DNA of 64,000 bases from Tetrastigma voinierianum (GCA_016808115.1 JAEQBH010003871.1:682001-746000); one strand, 5' to 3'; counted from the stretch's first letter, positions 32,330 to 44,455 are shown. A program made the numbers and translations. Notes: generated from the letters alone by a model not told the origin.

Positions 32330-35300
32330 TGTGTGGTTGAGAAATTCAATTTATGGAATAAGGGCCCAAAATCGTAATTCGATTATAAAATTGAGAATTT
32401 TCGGCTAAAAAAATCCGTAATTTGTCTCTAGATCTTAGATGACAAAAGCAGTTTTACGGGTTGGAATCGTCTCCTAAAGAAAAATCTAGTTAGCACGTAA
32501 AATTTTGTAATATTCGAGGAGCGGTCGGAGTTGGCATGTTTTTCAAAGGAACTTGTCGTGTTTCGGGTCTGTCAAAACGATTCGTCATTGAAAGTCACCT
32601 TCTTAAGTACTCATGTCTGTATGCAGTGTGTTATGGTGAAATGATGAAAATAGATGGACGAGATAGTGCCGAATGTCAAAACTGGTGAAAGAGGGGAATT
32701 AAACTATTAAATGGATTAAATGAAGAAAAGGCCAAAATAAGGAGCGTTAAGTCTTCATTAAACGAGAGCAAAAACGTGAAATGAGGGAGGAAAACACATG
32801 ATGAGTCAAAAATGGTGATTCTAGAAGTATTTGACCTCTCTGTTCATGAGATCGACCTTCGAGTCTTCGGCCTGAGAGAGGGGCTTGCTACGCATAGAGG
32901 GCTTTGCGTGGGTACCCGGATTTAGGGAGTTTCCTCAAACTCCAAGAGGTAGGGGTTTCTCCTACTTGGGTTTTCACCGCTTTTATTTAAGTGTTCTCTG
33001 ATGCTTGGTTGTGAGGCCTTAATGGCCATTTGATCAGTTCAACTTGGTGACAGAGATGGATTACAGAAACCACGTGGGCCCGATCCCTAGTATTCATCAT
33101 GGTAATGTGGGTTCTAGTTTGTGCATTATATGTAATGTGCTTTGATGTATGCAGTGGGAATCGGTAGAAATACGGGTTCCGCAGTGAGCCCAGATAAAGT
33201 GTGTCTTGATGGGAGCGATAACTGGGTTTTACTATTCCGTCTGAGAGTCCTGAAAATATATTTTTGTAAAAATATGTGTTTGGTCGAGTGATTTAAATTA
33301 AATTGCTCATGTTTGATCATTAGCCCAAGTGAGCTAATTTTGATGTGGAAATGTGGAATTTACATGACATGATTGTGTGATTAGTGTTTTGTAAATATAT
33401 CAAATGTTTATATATTTACATGTGAATTAGTATGTGGAATTAAGCATGCATGCATTACTTATGCCTTTGGAACATCTAGGACTATAGGTTAGTGCATGAG
33501 ATGAGTCTATAGAAAATGGTTCCATTAGGGTAGTCTAAAGGTTAATTATGGTGATCTGGCCCAAAATATCGATCGTCGGGCTTGACCCGATTGATATTCA
33601 TGGAGGGTAGTCCACGAGCAAATAATATATCAATCGTAGATGACCCGATTGATATATATACACATGGAAGGTTGTCCACAAATTAATAAAACAATAATTC
33701 TCATACGAGAGGCTTAGGCGAGTGTGAAATCGATGAGACTCGGGATCCCGAGAGTTGAGTCGTATTGACATTAGTAGGATCGTCATTTTCTTGAATGTAT
33801 GTTTATTTTGGAAACGTTGCTGCCCAGGTGGAAATGCTTGGCTGGTCGCTGCGGCGTTATTCGCCTGTCGAGATATTTTCGGTACGGGGCGTGCGCGAGG
33901 ACCCGGCTCGTCTAGGGGCCAGAAAGTTAAAGAAAGCGGGTTGTGGCTTTTTGATGATGTTTATGTTATAATTGAGTATTTTAATATATGTTGTATAAGA
34001 GTAAAACGTTTGAACTCTTAGAACTATTGGATATAGTTGGTATGTTTTTATGGATATTGTGGTATGGGCCCAAGAGGTCGTTTTTATCCATATTTGTATC
34101 ATTGTGATTGATGAATACACATTTAAGTGATAATTATAATGGAATCTAGCACATTGCTCTGGTACCCACATTTAGCATATGGCAATTACTTCTAATTTCT
34201 TAATGTTCCAGTTTGTGCGGAGTCTTTCGGGTTTAAAGCGTAAGTGCACAAGGATGTAAGCTCGGAAGCCAATATGAGAGCCGATGTGGATGTGGGTGAG
34301 CAATTGCGAAGTCAGGAACTTGTGAAGCAAAGGGAAAGCCTTTAGAAAGGACATCTTCTAGGGTAGAACTTGAGTCTACCGGTGGAACTTCATTTGAAAA
34401 TTAGCGGTGAGCATCTTCTCTGGGGTGGGAACTTCAAGTCCCTGGGTAGAGACTTCTTCAGAAAATTAGTGAGTGAGCATCTTCTCTGGAGTAGAACTTT
34501 TCAAGTCCTCTGGGGTAGAACTTTACTGTATGGAACTTCTTGAGAATTGTCGAGAATTCAATCCGTCTGTGAGGGTGCCTTTCATTAAGCAAACCAAAAT
34601 GGGAAAATCACTTTGGAGGGGGCTATAAAAGGGGAGGACACAAGTATTAGAGGTCTCTCTTGAGTTTTTTTTAGGTTTCTCTTTTAGTTTTTAGTTCTTC
34701 ACTTCTAGGGTTTAGGTTTTAAGAGTTTTCTCCCGATTTTTGAGTGGTACCTGTAGATCAGTTGGTTCCATTCTTTTAGAAGTTTTGGATTGAGTTTGTA
34801 ATCTTCGTATAAATGTTGTGCACAAATCTTCGTGTCCATATTCTTCATTCTGATTTCTGAGTTAATTAGGATTTGCAAGTATTGTTTTATGATTAATGCG
34901 TTTTCTTGACTTTAATCGTTCATATAAGTTTTATGGGTTCTAAATCCTATATTTGGGATAAATGCAGGAAACTCACCCCGATCAAAGTGAATCCTCAATT
35001 CCTCTTTTGATTTTCAGTAGTTGTGTATGTGTCACTTGTGTATAAAGGTTTAAATCCTTAGTTGGGGCATATTCTTGACAATATGTTATGAAAGTGTATC
35101 CTCGACCGCGTTGTGCGATCATGTTGAAATTTAGGGTTCGTTTAATTGAGAACAAGTGTTTAGTATTGCTCGATCATCTTATTTTCAAAAGCATTTTAAA
35201 GATAAATCCTCAGAAAATCGAATCTTAGTTTATCAATGGTTCCTAGATGAGTTTATAAAATGAGAGGTGGGATTTACACGATCATAAGTGAGTGGAACCC

Positions 35301-35703
35301 TAAAAATCCCAGCGGTGTCTTTACATTTAAAACATTCCAAACCAATCAACCGTCGATCGAACAACACAACATTACGAGTTTTCTTTAAATCATACTTTTA
35401 GTGGAGAATAGCTCCTATTGATCCAGCGAATGAGACCACTCCCTGTGGAGATGACACGTGGATTACGAGTATTACAATGCTGGTGATATAATTTCTACGC
35501 TTGGGAATAGAATTAGGCACACTAATCAGACGGCGCTGATTATATCAGATCGTCGGGATGTGTTTCATGTGTTGTATTTGAGTAGAGCTCCCCGTATAAA
35601 GGAGACTCTGCCCGATTTTCTGAAGTGGCTTCGGGCAACCCGACATCCACTTGTATTCCGCTAAGCTTACTGGGTAGTCAACTGACCGGTTTGGGGCGTC
35701 ATA
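32330..35703 (+). repeat. 5' LTR of element 3, interrupted
   Basis: Starts TGTGTGGTTGAGAAATTC and ends TTTGGGGCGTCATA, directly before the primer site. Matches 41396-43396 along its length except for an insertion at 34110-35536. The AAACTCCAAGAGGTAGGGG...CCTACTTGG motif is at about 32935-32968. The terminal CA is changed to TA. Confidence 0.85.
34110..35536 (+). mobile_element. 1.4-kb LTR-like insertion inside the 5' LTR of element 3
   Basis: Comparison with the 3' LTR shows extra sequence between CATTGTGATT (34100-34109) and TGATTATATCAG (35537-); TGATT occurs on both sides, consistent with a 5-bp target duplication. The insert has repeated AGCATCTTCTCTGG...TAGAACTT units (34410-34530), a TATA box CTATAAAAGG (about 34622-34631) and ends in CCCTGTGGAGATGACACG-type sequence, which resembles U5 ends of some plant LTR elements. 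Likely a solo LTR of another family; its terminal TG/CA are not clear, so exact ends are uncertain. Confidence 0.5.
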
Positions 35704-35706
35704 CTG

Positions 35707-35717
35707 TGGTATCAGAG
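35707..35717 (+). other. Primer binding site of element 3
   Basis: TGGTATCAGAG, 3 bp after the LTR end: matches the 3' end complement of plant initiator Met-tRNA over 11 bases and then diverges. Confidence 0.85.
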
Positions 35718-35719
35718 TT

Positions 35720-37276
35720 TAGGTATACGACCACCTGGGGTGGAGCTCCTGCTTTGGTATCCATCACCACTAGGTGGTTTGATGTGGAGAGTATGTATAT
35801 GGAAACCTATAGATTGAAGGATTTGGGCCAGTGCCGTAGTCGTGTAAGAACATCACTCACTAGTGTAGTTAGATTGTTAAGCTTAGGCATGAGATTACCG
35901 AGAAAATCACAGACAAACTCAGACACTACATGCACGTGTGTTGAAGTACGGTGCAGATCGGTTGGATTATCAGGTACAGGCGCTTACCGTGTTGTGTGAG
36001 CTTGGTGATTAGCACATGGATGTCTAGAAAAGGATTTGAAAATATTTGAGTGGTACGTTGTACAAAATCGAAAAGAAAATGAAGAAAAATAAATTTTAAT
36101 AAATTTATTGGATGAATCAAGAAAATAATTTTCTAAGGTTTTACAAGTCAGAAATTGAAGAAAATGGAAGAAAATTAAATTATAGTATATATGTAACCAG
36201 GTTTCCAGTAATTGGAACAAATGAAAAAAAAATGACATGAATATATATATTTTTAGGTATTTTCCAAGAGTTATATGAAAAAAAATGGATGAATGTATTT
36301 TTAGTACATTCTGTTGTTCCGAACAAATAAAAATAAAATAAAAATAATATAGAACCGTTCATACGCCCAAATTATATTGTGAGAAAGTAGTTTGTATTGC
36401 AAGAACGGTTGTATTGCGTAGATTTAGGGCTTAAATGGCTAGGTAATCGTATTGCAAGATCGCGCCTGTATTGCAATAGGAGGCCGCTCGAAAGGGCTGG
36501 GGAGGCGTGTCACAATACACCAACGACGTGGGACCGGTGGCCTGTGTGCAAGGAGTAGCGTATTGCAATACACTATAGTGTATTGCAACAGCAAGGTCGG
36601 GCTTAAGAGGTTTTGTATCATAGAAGGTGAGATTGTAAGAAAAGATTGTATCGCAATACACTCGTGTGTATCGGTGGACTCCGCGCAGTTTTCAAGGTCA
36701 AGCCGTTAGACGCGCAATACGATAGTGTATTGCGGACCGCAGTGGCTAGGCTACTGGCAACTCAGATCATAATACGCGCTTCGCTGCAAGACACGCACGC
36801 GCAGAGCCGCGCGATACCACGACATACTACCGAGGCGCCACGATGGCGACCGATCCTCGCCACGACATCGCCGTCCCGCCACGAGACGCCATGGTGCGCG
36901 CCACGGCGCCCGCGCAGCTACGCTTTGCGCTCGCACCTGGCTCCGCCGTACCCGGTTTTTCTACTCGGTGATTGTTTCTCGAGTCACCGTTCGGGACCTC
37001 GCTCATGAACACCGCTCATCACAAAATTTTGGAAATTTTTTTAATTAAATTAATTAAAAATGAGCAAAATCAAATAAAATTAGATGTACTTTAAAAATAA
37101 AATTTTCAAAATAAAATTTTTAAGGATCAAATGATTTTGATTGTGGATAAATTGTCCTCGTTGCTTCATAAATGCAGAACTTGATATATACATCGTTTTG
37201 TGGTATGATTAGTGTCTCGGTCAGGTTTATGTTTCGAGATATCAGATTGTTTATCGACCGCCATGTCGATTGTGTG
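35720..37276 (+). other. Leader of element 3 with palindrome cluster
   Basis: No gene. 35720-36030 resembles retrotransposon leader. 36030-36370 is A/T-rich. 36390-36740 contains at least nine occurrences of TGTATTGCAA or its reverse complement, including a perfect 26-bp palindrome at 36563-36588 and a near-palindrome at 36712-36735. 36760-37000 is GC-rich with CCACGACATCGCCG-type words; 37020-37130 is AT-rich. The composition shifts suggest a mosaic leader. Confidence 0.6.
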
Positions 37277-38210
37277 ATGGCTGCGAGAGGCGCAGCACGC
37301 AGGACGCCCATCGTGCATCGTCGACACCATCGTAGTTGCTCACGCGCATCGTTTGAAATGCAGTTGTCGTGAGCGGCCGCATCGCACGTAATCGGCATAG
37401 TAGGTAGTCGTGAGGTCCCAAGAGAATCTCCAGAGGTTGGGTGGCGCATCATCCTCCCGAAGATTCACATGGGGAGAGACATCGACAGCGCACCCCACTG
37501 TTATGCAGATAGAGAAGGGCGTTGAAATAGATTTCACTCAACGCGACCCGATTAGACTAGTCAAAGTGCTCCAGCCTGTGAGGGTGATTTGGCAAAGACC
37601 TCTGTGAGACCTGTGAGTAGCGGCTTAGGGACGGGGGCGTACTCAGAGTCAGTTTTGGCGCGGATGATTTTCTTTCCAGAGATCAAAGCCTCAGAGTTCC
37701 TAGAGTCGGGGTTGTGGGCGATGACTATGATGGATCATGACTAGGTTCACAGAGTTAGTCCGATTTGTTTGATGATTACGTGGCCATATACTGGTCAAGG
37801 TTAGAGATTCTATGAATCACTGGCTAATCCATTCGGGCCGATTATAGGACGCCACAGATGTTATGGATTCCATGGTCAGATAACCCCGACCATGCAGAGA
37901 CGGGCTTAGAGGTCGAGACCTTAAAGGAGCCACAGACATGAGTTCTCCCTGTTGATGATTACGTGGCCACTCGGGTCAAGGTTAGAGATCTGAGAACGGC
38001 CAGTTGTCCATTCTAGGCCAGATTATAGAACTCGCCTACAAGATACGGATTCCATGGTCGGGATAACCCCGACCATGTGAGAGAGAGTCGGGCCAGAGGT
38101 CGAGACCTTAAAGGAGCCGCCAGATGAGTTCCTCCTCGTGATTAAAAATATGATGATATGTCAGGTCATGAAGTTAGAGATCTCGGACTCTATCACAAGT
38201 GGACCTGAAG
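37277..38210 (+). pseudogene. Element 3 gag, broken
   Basis: Starts MAARGAARRTPIVHRR at an ATG in the same relative place as the element 2 gag start (both read ATGGC). Then short capsid-like pieces with frame changes. A 182-bp segment starting GATGATTACGTGGCCA (37771) is repeated at 37953 and partly at about 38150. No intact zinc knuckle seen. Extensively damaged. Confidence 0.45.
37771..38135 (+). repeat. Tandem duplication of 182 bp within gag region
   Basis: GATGATTACGTGGCCA at 37771 and 37953; shared GGATTCCATGGTC, ATAACCCCGACCATG and GGTCGAGACCTTAAAGGAGC in the same order, ending in CATGAGTT/AGATGAGTTC. The copies differ by small indels. Confidence 0.75.
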
Positions 38211-39360
38211 ATCATGGGCCATGCCGAAGTTCCGATGTCATCCTCGGGGATGGATCGACCGACAATACGTGGTCAAGTATCGATCAGGAGCGAGAGGTTA
38301 CCGCCACACGCAGGACTCGCATATCTGTGGTGTTTCAGGGGACAAGCACGACATTCGCTTTCCTGACAAGATACGAGTCCGTGTTAGGGATGTTTCACAA
38401 GCCAAGAAGAAATGCCTTATCCCAGGAGGATCAGGAGAGACTTCGACTTTAGACCTACCACGAGTAGTCCGCGAGTATGTGAATTGTTTTTCCTATTGAG
38501 TTACCCGGACTACCTCCACGCAGGTAGTAGACTTTGGCACGAGTTACACTCGGCATCATTCCATCTCTATGATTCCGCATAGATGGCAATCTACTGAGTC
38601 ATAGAACTCAAAGTCCAAGCACATGCGAGCTATCGACAGTGGGGTTCATTAGATCGAGCACTTCACCACTGGGCGCTCCGGGTTCTCGCTTTTACGAAGA
38701 AGAAGGACAAGACCCTTCGACCGCATTAACTACGTATACTTAACCTGTTACGATCAAGAATCTGCACTCCATTAATGAGGATCGATCATTTGTCTGATCG
38801 GGCTGAGAGGAGTGCGAGTCTACTCCAAGATAGACCTTCAAAGACCGGTTACCACCACCAGGGTTAGGGATACGTATATCACTAAGACAAATAATAGGAC
38901 GCTGCTATGGGCACTGAGTTTACAATGATGCCCTTCTGCTTGACGATGCGCCATAGCCAAAAGATTCTACGGATCTCATGCATAGGATATTCTTTAACCC
39001 TATTTAGATCGCTTGTCGTAGTCTTCATGATGACATTTTGATCTACTCCCAGCCGTGAAAGTGGGAGCATGAGTATCACTCGAGGATCGCTTTTGCGCCG
39101 CTGGTATAATTCATCATTAGGACGCCAAGTTCGAAGTGCGAAGTTCGCTACTGAGGCGAGATTTTGGACACACAGGTGTTAGGCATCAGAGTGTCACGAC
39201 CCAGAGAAGGTCGAGGCAAAGATGAGTCGAGAGCTCTAAGTCAAATTCCGATATGTAGTTTCGATCGTCTGCATGTGAGATTCATCAGATTTCTCCGTGA
39301 TAGTAGCACCTACGACTTAGGGTCAATCTCTAAGGAGTGCCTTCAAGTTTGAGTTGGACT
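38210..39360 (+). pseudogene. Element 3 protease end and reverse transcriptase, broken
   Basis: LDLPRVVREYVNCFS (38448-38495) matches the linker before RT in element 2. VRVYSKIDL (38811-38838), KRAYPMH-type and HDDILIYSQ (about 39027-39053, catalytic Asp pair kept after a frame shift from VVVF) follow. EKVEAKMS-like (39207) and other thumb pieces continue. Many single-base indels relative to element 2. The protease itself is not recognisable. Confidence 0.6.
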
Positions 39361-39399
39361 TAATCGACGCGAGGAGGCATTCCAGGAGCAAGAGAGACT

Positions 39400-39810
39400 T
39401 CATCACTCCCATCTTAATAGTTCCTATCAGGACAAGGGTAATACGTTGTACTGTGGATGCCTCGAGGGCCGGACGGGATGTTTTGATGCAACCGAGGGTA
39501 GTAGCTTGTTCTCGCCACTGAAGAATCAATGGCAGCGCACTACTCCCACACACCGACACGGAGTTGGTGGCCGTAGTCTTCGCCTGAAGATTTGGCGCCA
39601 CTACTTATACGGCGAGGAATTCGAGGTGTACTCATACCATAAAAGTCTGAAGTATTTTCACAATAAATGACCCCAATATGAGGCAAACGCAGTATGGATG
39701 GAGTTCCTAGAGGATTATGACTTCACTCAGACACATCCTGTAAGGCAAATGTGGTGGCCGACATGCACTAAGCTCCAAGTCATGAGGAGCGTTGGCTAGT
39801 ATAGCTTCTG
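39400..39810 (+). pseudogene. Element 3 RNase H, broken
   Basis: CTGTGGATGCCTCGAGGGCCGG (39451) encodes the V-D-A-S-R-A segment in one frame; the HTDTELVAVVFA and LATTYTG-type segments (39551-39615) and EVYSYHKSLKYFHN (39627-39668) are in others. LEDYDFT at about 39707. Order and sequence match element 2; the domain is shattered. Confidence 0.6.
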
Positions 39811-39899
39811 AGGCTATGCTCGAGACTCAGGGGACAGCCATATATGACAACAGCGCACTCAAGGTACCTGGGAGTTTAGTGGCTACACCGGGGTCAATG

Positions 39900-41010
39900 A
39901 GAGGAGCGATTGAGTCCTAGTGGTGATCGTAGATAAGGTCCATCAGGATCGAGTACAAACAGTACGTGACGAGGTTAGCCGCTCACATAGATGGTGGTAG
40001 TCTTCGATATAGGACTATAGTGGTCTCGCAACCGATTCAGAGAGGAGATTCAAGGAGTTTCACGCTCTCGATTCAGATCCAGTGGCACGAAGATGTACCA
40101 GGATCTCGTCACAAGACTATCGAGGATGAAGAGACACGTAGGGGACTTTGTCTGATGATGTCTCACATGTCGCCAGTGTTAAGGTCGCAGCACCGTGGCT
40201 ACAGGCGATCATCATCGGAGGTGGTCGAGGGAAGTGGGATGACGCCACGATGACTTTGTGACCCACTTGCCACTGGGACGTTGCCAGGTTTTCACACGCA
40301 GATGGTGATAGTGACCACCACGAAGCTCCAGCACATTTTCTAGCCATGCGAACGACCTTCACTCGAGAGATTCCGCCTAAGCATATACATTCGAGAGATA
40401 GTCCCATTTTACATGTGGAGTACTAGTATCCATAAGTGGCTCCGATATAGGACCCGAGGTTTACGACACACTTTTGGAAGAGTTTCCAAAGGCTATGTGG
40501 GCACACTACCGACTATGAGACATTGCCCACTCTCGTACGCATGGCCGCCCGAGAGACTATACTGTGTATTAGAGGACATACGAGTAATGCTGGCCCAGAT
40601 CATAAGGGCACCGGGAGGAGCATTTTCTTTTAGGCGGGAATTCGCCTACAACAAATGCTTATCGCGAAAGGCTGATGGCACCGTATGAGGCACTCATACG
40701 GAGGCCCATGCAGTCACCAATATGTCGACCGAGGCGGGAGAGAGCTCCATCACCGGTCCCGATCCGATTAGAGACACCCCGAGAAGGTGAGCTTCGATAA
40801 TGACAACGCCTTCTCACGACCGCAGCCTGCAAGAGCTATGCAGATGTACGACGCCGACCCTAGAGTTCGAGGTCAGGATCATGTCTTCGAAGGTGATGCC
40901 CAACAAAGTGAGGCCAACCAAGAAGCGCCGAAGCCATCACGAGGTTTATAAAATTCTTCAGATACCGAAAGGATAGGCATCAGAACGTACAGTCAAGCTT
41001 TGCGTTTCAA
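39900..41010 (+). pseudogene. Element 3 integrase, broken
   Basis: CLTCRQC (about 40158-40178) marks the zinc-binding cysteines. THLPL, FLAMRTTFT (40341-40367), an I-R-E-I-V piece (40389) and a GPE/FTTHFW piece (40450-40475) belong to the core. RRPMQSP (about 40700) and the DHVFEGDAQ region (40880-40900) follow. No frame covers the catalytic D-D-E triad. Confidence 0.6.
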
Positions 41011-41079
41011 AGATGCCGTGTCCACGAGGTGTTTCCACGCCCATGCTGCCCTAAATATACCCGCATCCAAAATACGTGG

Positions 41080-41270
41080 GTGATCGGGGATGATTGAGGT
41101 TGGCACCTATCAACCTTCGATGTAGGACCAGGCATCATTGATATCGTGATCAGTGTTTTTATGATGCAAGACCGTGAGGCTAGTGAGGGTACTATGGGAG
41201 GCACCATGAGTGGAGGAGTCTACGTGGGAGCCGGCGACACGATGCGCCACCTATCCCTTCTGTTTAGGGA
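41080..41270 (+). pseudogene. Element 3 chromodomain remnant
   Basis: The segment GATTGAGGTTGGCACC...GCAAGACCGTGAGGCTAGTGAGGG...GAGGAGTCTACGTGGGAGCC aligns with the chromodomain coding region of element 2 (19710-19870), with V-E-E-S-T-W-E readable at the end. Frame-damaged. Confidence 0.55.
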
Positions 41271-41395
41271 TGAAAGTATCGTGGTTTAGTCGCTTTAAGA
41301 TTTAAATGACTATTACATGCATGATAGAGTGCACATTGCATATGCATTGTGAGTGATTATGATTGTCCTGACTTTGACGAAATTCCTTTAGCGAG

Positions 41396-43396
41396 TGTGA
41401 GAGACTAGGCACTGGCAGAATTCCAATTTATTAATACAAGAAATCGTAATTTCGATTATAAAATTGGAAATTTCCGCTCTAAAAAAATCCGTAATTTATT
41501 CTCTAGATCTCGTGATGACAAACGGATTTCACCATTAATTGTTCCTCAAAACTCGCTTAGCACGTAAAATTTTGTAATATTCCGAGACGCTGAGTTGGCA
41601 CGCTTTTTCAAGGCATCGCTTTCTCAAAGCGTAAAACGATTTTCGATGTGACGAAGTCACATATAACAAGTACTCATGTGCCGGGCGTGTCGCGAGTAGA
41701 GAAACGGATTTAAAATAATTCACGGTATACAGTCGGTAATGTCAAACCGGAAAGAGCATAGAACAAATTATTAAAACGGATTAAAACTGGCAGAATGCCA
41801 AAATATGAACGTGGGTTTCATTTTCATTAAAACCATGCAAAACGTGAAACAGGAGGAAAGTTTACGTGCTTAAGTCAAAAATGGTGACTTGCAGAGAGTA
41901 TTCGAATTCTCTGGGGATTTCTCCGCGTGATCCAACCGTCTGCAGCCTTCAAAGACAAGAGGGAGAACCGTCATACGAGAGGGCTTCGTGGCAAATTTCG
42001 TGATTTAGGGAGTTTCAAACCTGATGAGGTAGGGTTTCTCCGTACTCGTTTTACGCTTTATTTAAGTGTTCTACAATGCTTTGGTTGCTGAGGCCTTAAT
42101 GGCATTTGATTCCGCTCCAAAGCTCGGGAACCGAGACGGATTTTGTTCCACGTGATGTCCGTGGATCAGCCCACTCGCTGATGTGGTTCCTAGTTTGTGC
42201 ATTTATATGAAATGTGTGCTTGATGTGTATGAGGCCTAATCGCCGAAAAATACTGCTCACAAAGTGAACCGACATAAATCAGAAGCCTGATGGGAACAGT
42301 AACCTAGGGTTTTACTGTTCCCGATACAGGGGTCACAAAAATATATTTTTGTGAAAATATGTTTGGGTCGAAGTTATTTAAATTAAATTCTGCTCGTAAG
42401 CTCTTTAATTGCAGCCTGCTGAGCTAATTCTGATGTGGAAATGTGAAATTTACATGACATGATTGTGTGAATTGAATGTTTTGTAAATATATGCATGTTT
42501 ATATATTTACATGTGAATTAGACTGTATTGGAATTGGCATACATGCATTCCATATGCACTGGAACATCCTAAGACTATAGGAGTTAGTGCATGAGGTGAG
42601 TCTATAGAAAATAGTTTGGAGGGTAGTCTAAAATGTTAATTATCGGAGGGTAGTCCAAACTAAAAATATTAATCGTCGGAGCGGCCCAATTGATATTCAT
42701 CGGAGGGTAGTCCACAAACAAATAATATATCAATCGTCGAAGCGGCCCAATTGATATATACATCGGAGGGTTGTCCACAAATTAATAAAACAATAATTCT
42801 CATACGAGGCTTAAAGCGAGTGTGAGAGAGCTTCGAGGACTCCTGGATCTCGAGTTGGTCATGTAGAAATTCATAGATCATGCATTCGCTTGAATGTATG
42901 CTTATTTTAACACAGATTCAAGACTGAAGTGGAGAGTAGTCACTTGTGGCGATTCCACTATCAGCATTAGCCTACTCCCTGCCGAGGGATATTATTTGAG
43001 CAAGCATGTGGAGCGCATGAGGTGATCGCTTTCGCCCTGGACCTCGAGGATTAAAAGAAAGCCAAGCAGCATTGATGATGCTTTACATGTATTAGAATTC
43101 GAGTATTTTAATATATGTTGTATAAGAGCAAACGCTTCAACTCTAACTATTGGATAGTAGCTGGCAGGTTTTCTTTATGGATATCGTGGGTATGGGCCCA
43201 AGAGACCGTTTTTATCCATATTCAGATTATCAGGATTATATCGGATCGCTTAGATGAAAGTTTCATGTGTGTTGTATTTAGAGCTCCCTGTATAAAGCAA
43301 AGACTCAACTGATTTTCCGGCGGCGTCAGAATCGTGGACATCCACTAGATTCCACGGGCCGACAGAGTCAACTGACTCCCTGCCAGGGCGTTTACA
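41396..43396 (+). repeat. 3' LTR of element 3
   Basis: TGTGAGAGACTAGGCACTGG...GGGCGTTTACA, about 2.0 kb. Collinear with 32330-35703 minus its insertion; includes AGTTTCAAACCTGATGAGGTAGGGTTTCTCCGTACTCG (the conserved motif, mutated) near 42010-42045, and three units of GGAGGGTAGTCCACAAA / ATATCAATCGTCG near 42615-42785. Confidence 0.85.
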
Positions 43397-43446
43397 CTAT
43401 GAGTCAAGCTTGAATAGCTTGACTCTGTTACACCCTTATGCCAAGA

Positions 43447-44455
43447 TGGTGGCTAATGTAGTAATTTATTCACAAAAAAAAAAAAAAAACAACAACAACA
43501 ACAACACGGGGATGATTAAAAATTTGGGAGAAAACAAACAAGAGTGTAAGTTTTCGTTCACCTCGTACAATATTTGAGATCACACTTTGAATGTGTTTTG
43601 CTATGGCCTTTGTATAATAAATATTGGCATTGCAAATTGAAGTGAAAAATCGTATTCAAATTTAAAAGGATGGAAAAAATATTGATACTAGTAAGTAATT
43701 GAAGATGACATTCCCAGATCCATCTATTCATAGAAGGTGTTATTAATTCATTTTCCATTTTACATTCCAAAAACTGCAAATCTATCAAATTACAAAGGAA
43801 AAGAAACAAAGCAAATCAACAACAAAGATAATCTCATTATGGATAAAATTACATTGTAAATTGAAATTGACGTAGTACAAATGGTAAAGATGACCTAGAA
43901 TTTCATGATGAAGATGTTAAATGACATTACCAAGTCTAATTCTCAACAAAAACAACACATGGTAAATAGTAAAAGCACTGCAATAACATAGTATTGGATG
44001 TGGGCATGATAAGGTAGAATAGACTGACATACTTTTGCTCTTTTTTTTTTTCCACACCAACCATATATAACTCAGCAACTAATTTGTGCCGATGTAAATA
44101 AGATCAATGTACCAAAATAAAATAATATGTTTATATGAAACATATATCTAAAGACCTGAGAATAAGTACTTTTATTTGCTCTCGTTAGATCATAATATTT
44201 GAAAATATTTCACATTAATCTTACCCATGATGGTCATTAAACCTTCCATCATTCATAAACTTTTGAAAATATTGAACAATAATCTAATACGTTATAGAGA
44301 CCCTCGATTCTGTGGGGCGCTTGTAAAATTTACTCCCATCAGTTTTATCTATTTCCCAATCCTAACAATCTTAGGTCTGAAAATATATGGCCTTACTACA
44401 ACTCCACCGAATCCTAATCCCAGAAAAATTACCAATGATTCCATTTATCAGCTTA
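43447..44455. other. Interval without a gene
   Basis: A poly(A) run and (CAA)n at 43475-43506; the rest is AT-rich. The open stretches here (for example 44227-44517 plus, 43558-43809 minus) have no domain resemblance and one runs into the MITE, so I do not call genes. Confidence 0.4.

Larger units (their letters stand above)
32330..43396 (+). mobile_element. Tekay-type Ty3-gypsy element 3 with both LTRs (heavily indel-damaged)
   Basis: Two LTRs of family A (32330-35703 with an insertion, 41396-43396), a Met-tRNA primer site after the first, and between them gag, pol and chromodomain remnants that are collinear with element 2. Length 11.07 kb. The internal region has a small insertion or deletion every few tens of bases relative to element 2, so almost no ORF exceeds 100 codons. 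A clean 5-bp target duplication is not seen (TATTC left, CTATG right). Confidence 0.85.
31980..43438. mobile_element. hAT-type non-autonomous element split by gypsy element 3
   Basis: The left part (31980-32329) starts TAGGGGTATAATCGAATCGA. The right part (43397-43438) ends, in reverse complement, TAAGGGTGTAACAGAGTCAA. These are inverted repeats of the TAGGGGTGxxAAxCGAGTCGAG type seen at ends of many plant hAT-like elements. The interior has many CTTGACTTGA/AACTCGACTC words. Flanks GTCAAAGA (31972-31979) and TGCCAAGA (43439-43446) look like a mutated 8-bp duplication. Without element 3 it would be about 390 bp. Confidence 0.6.
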
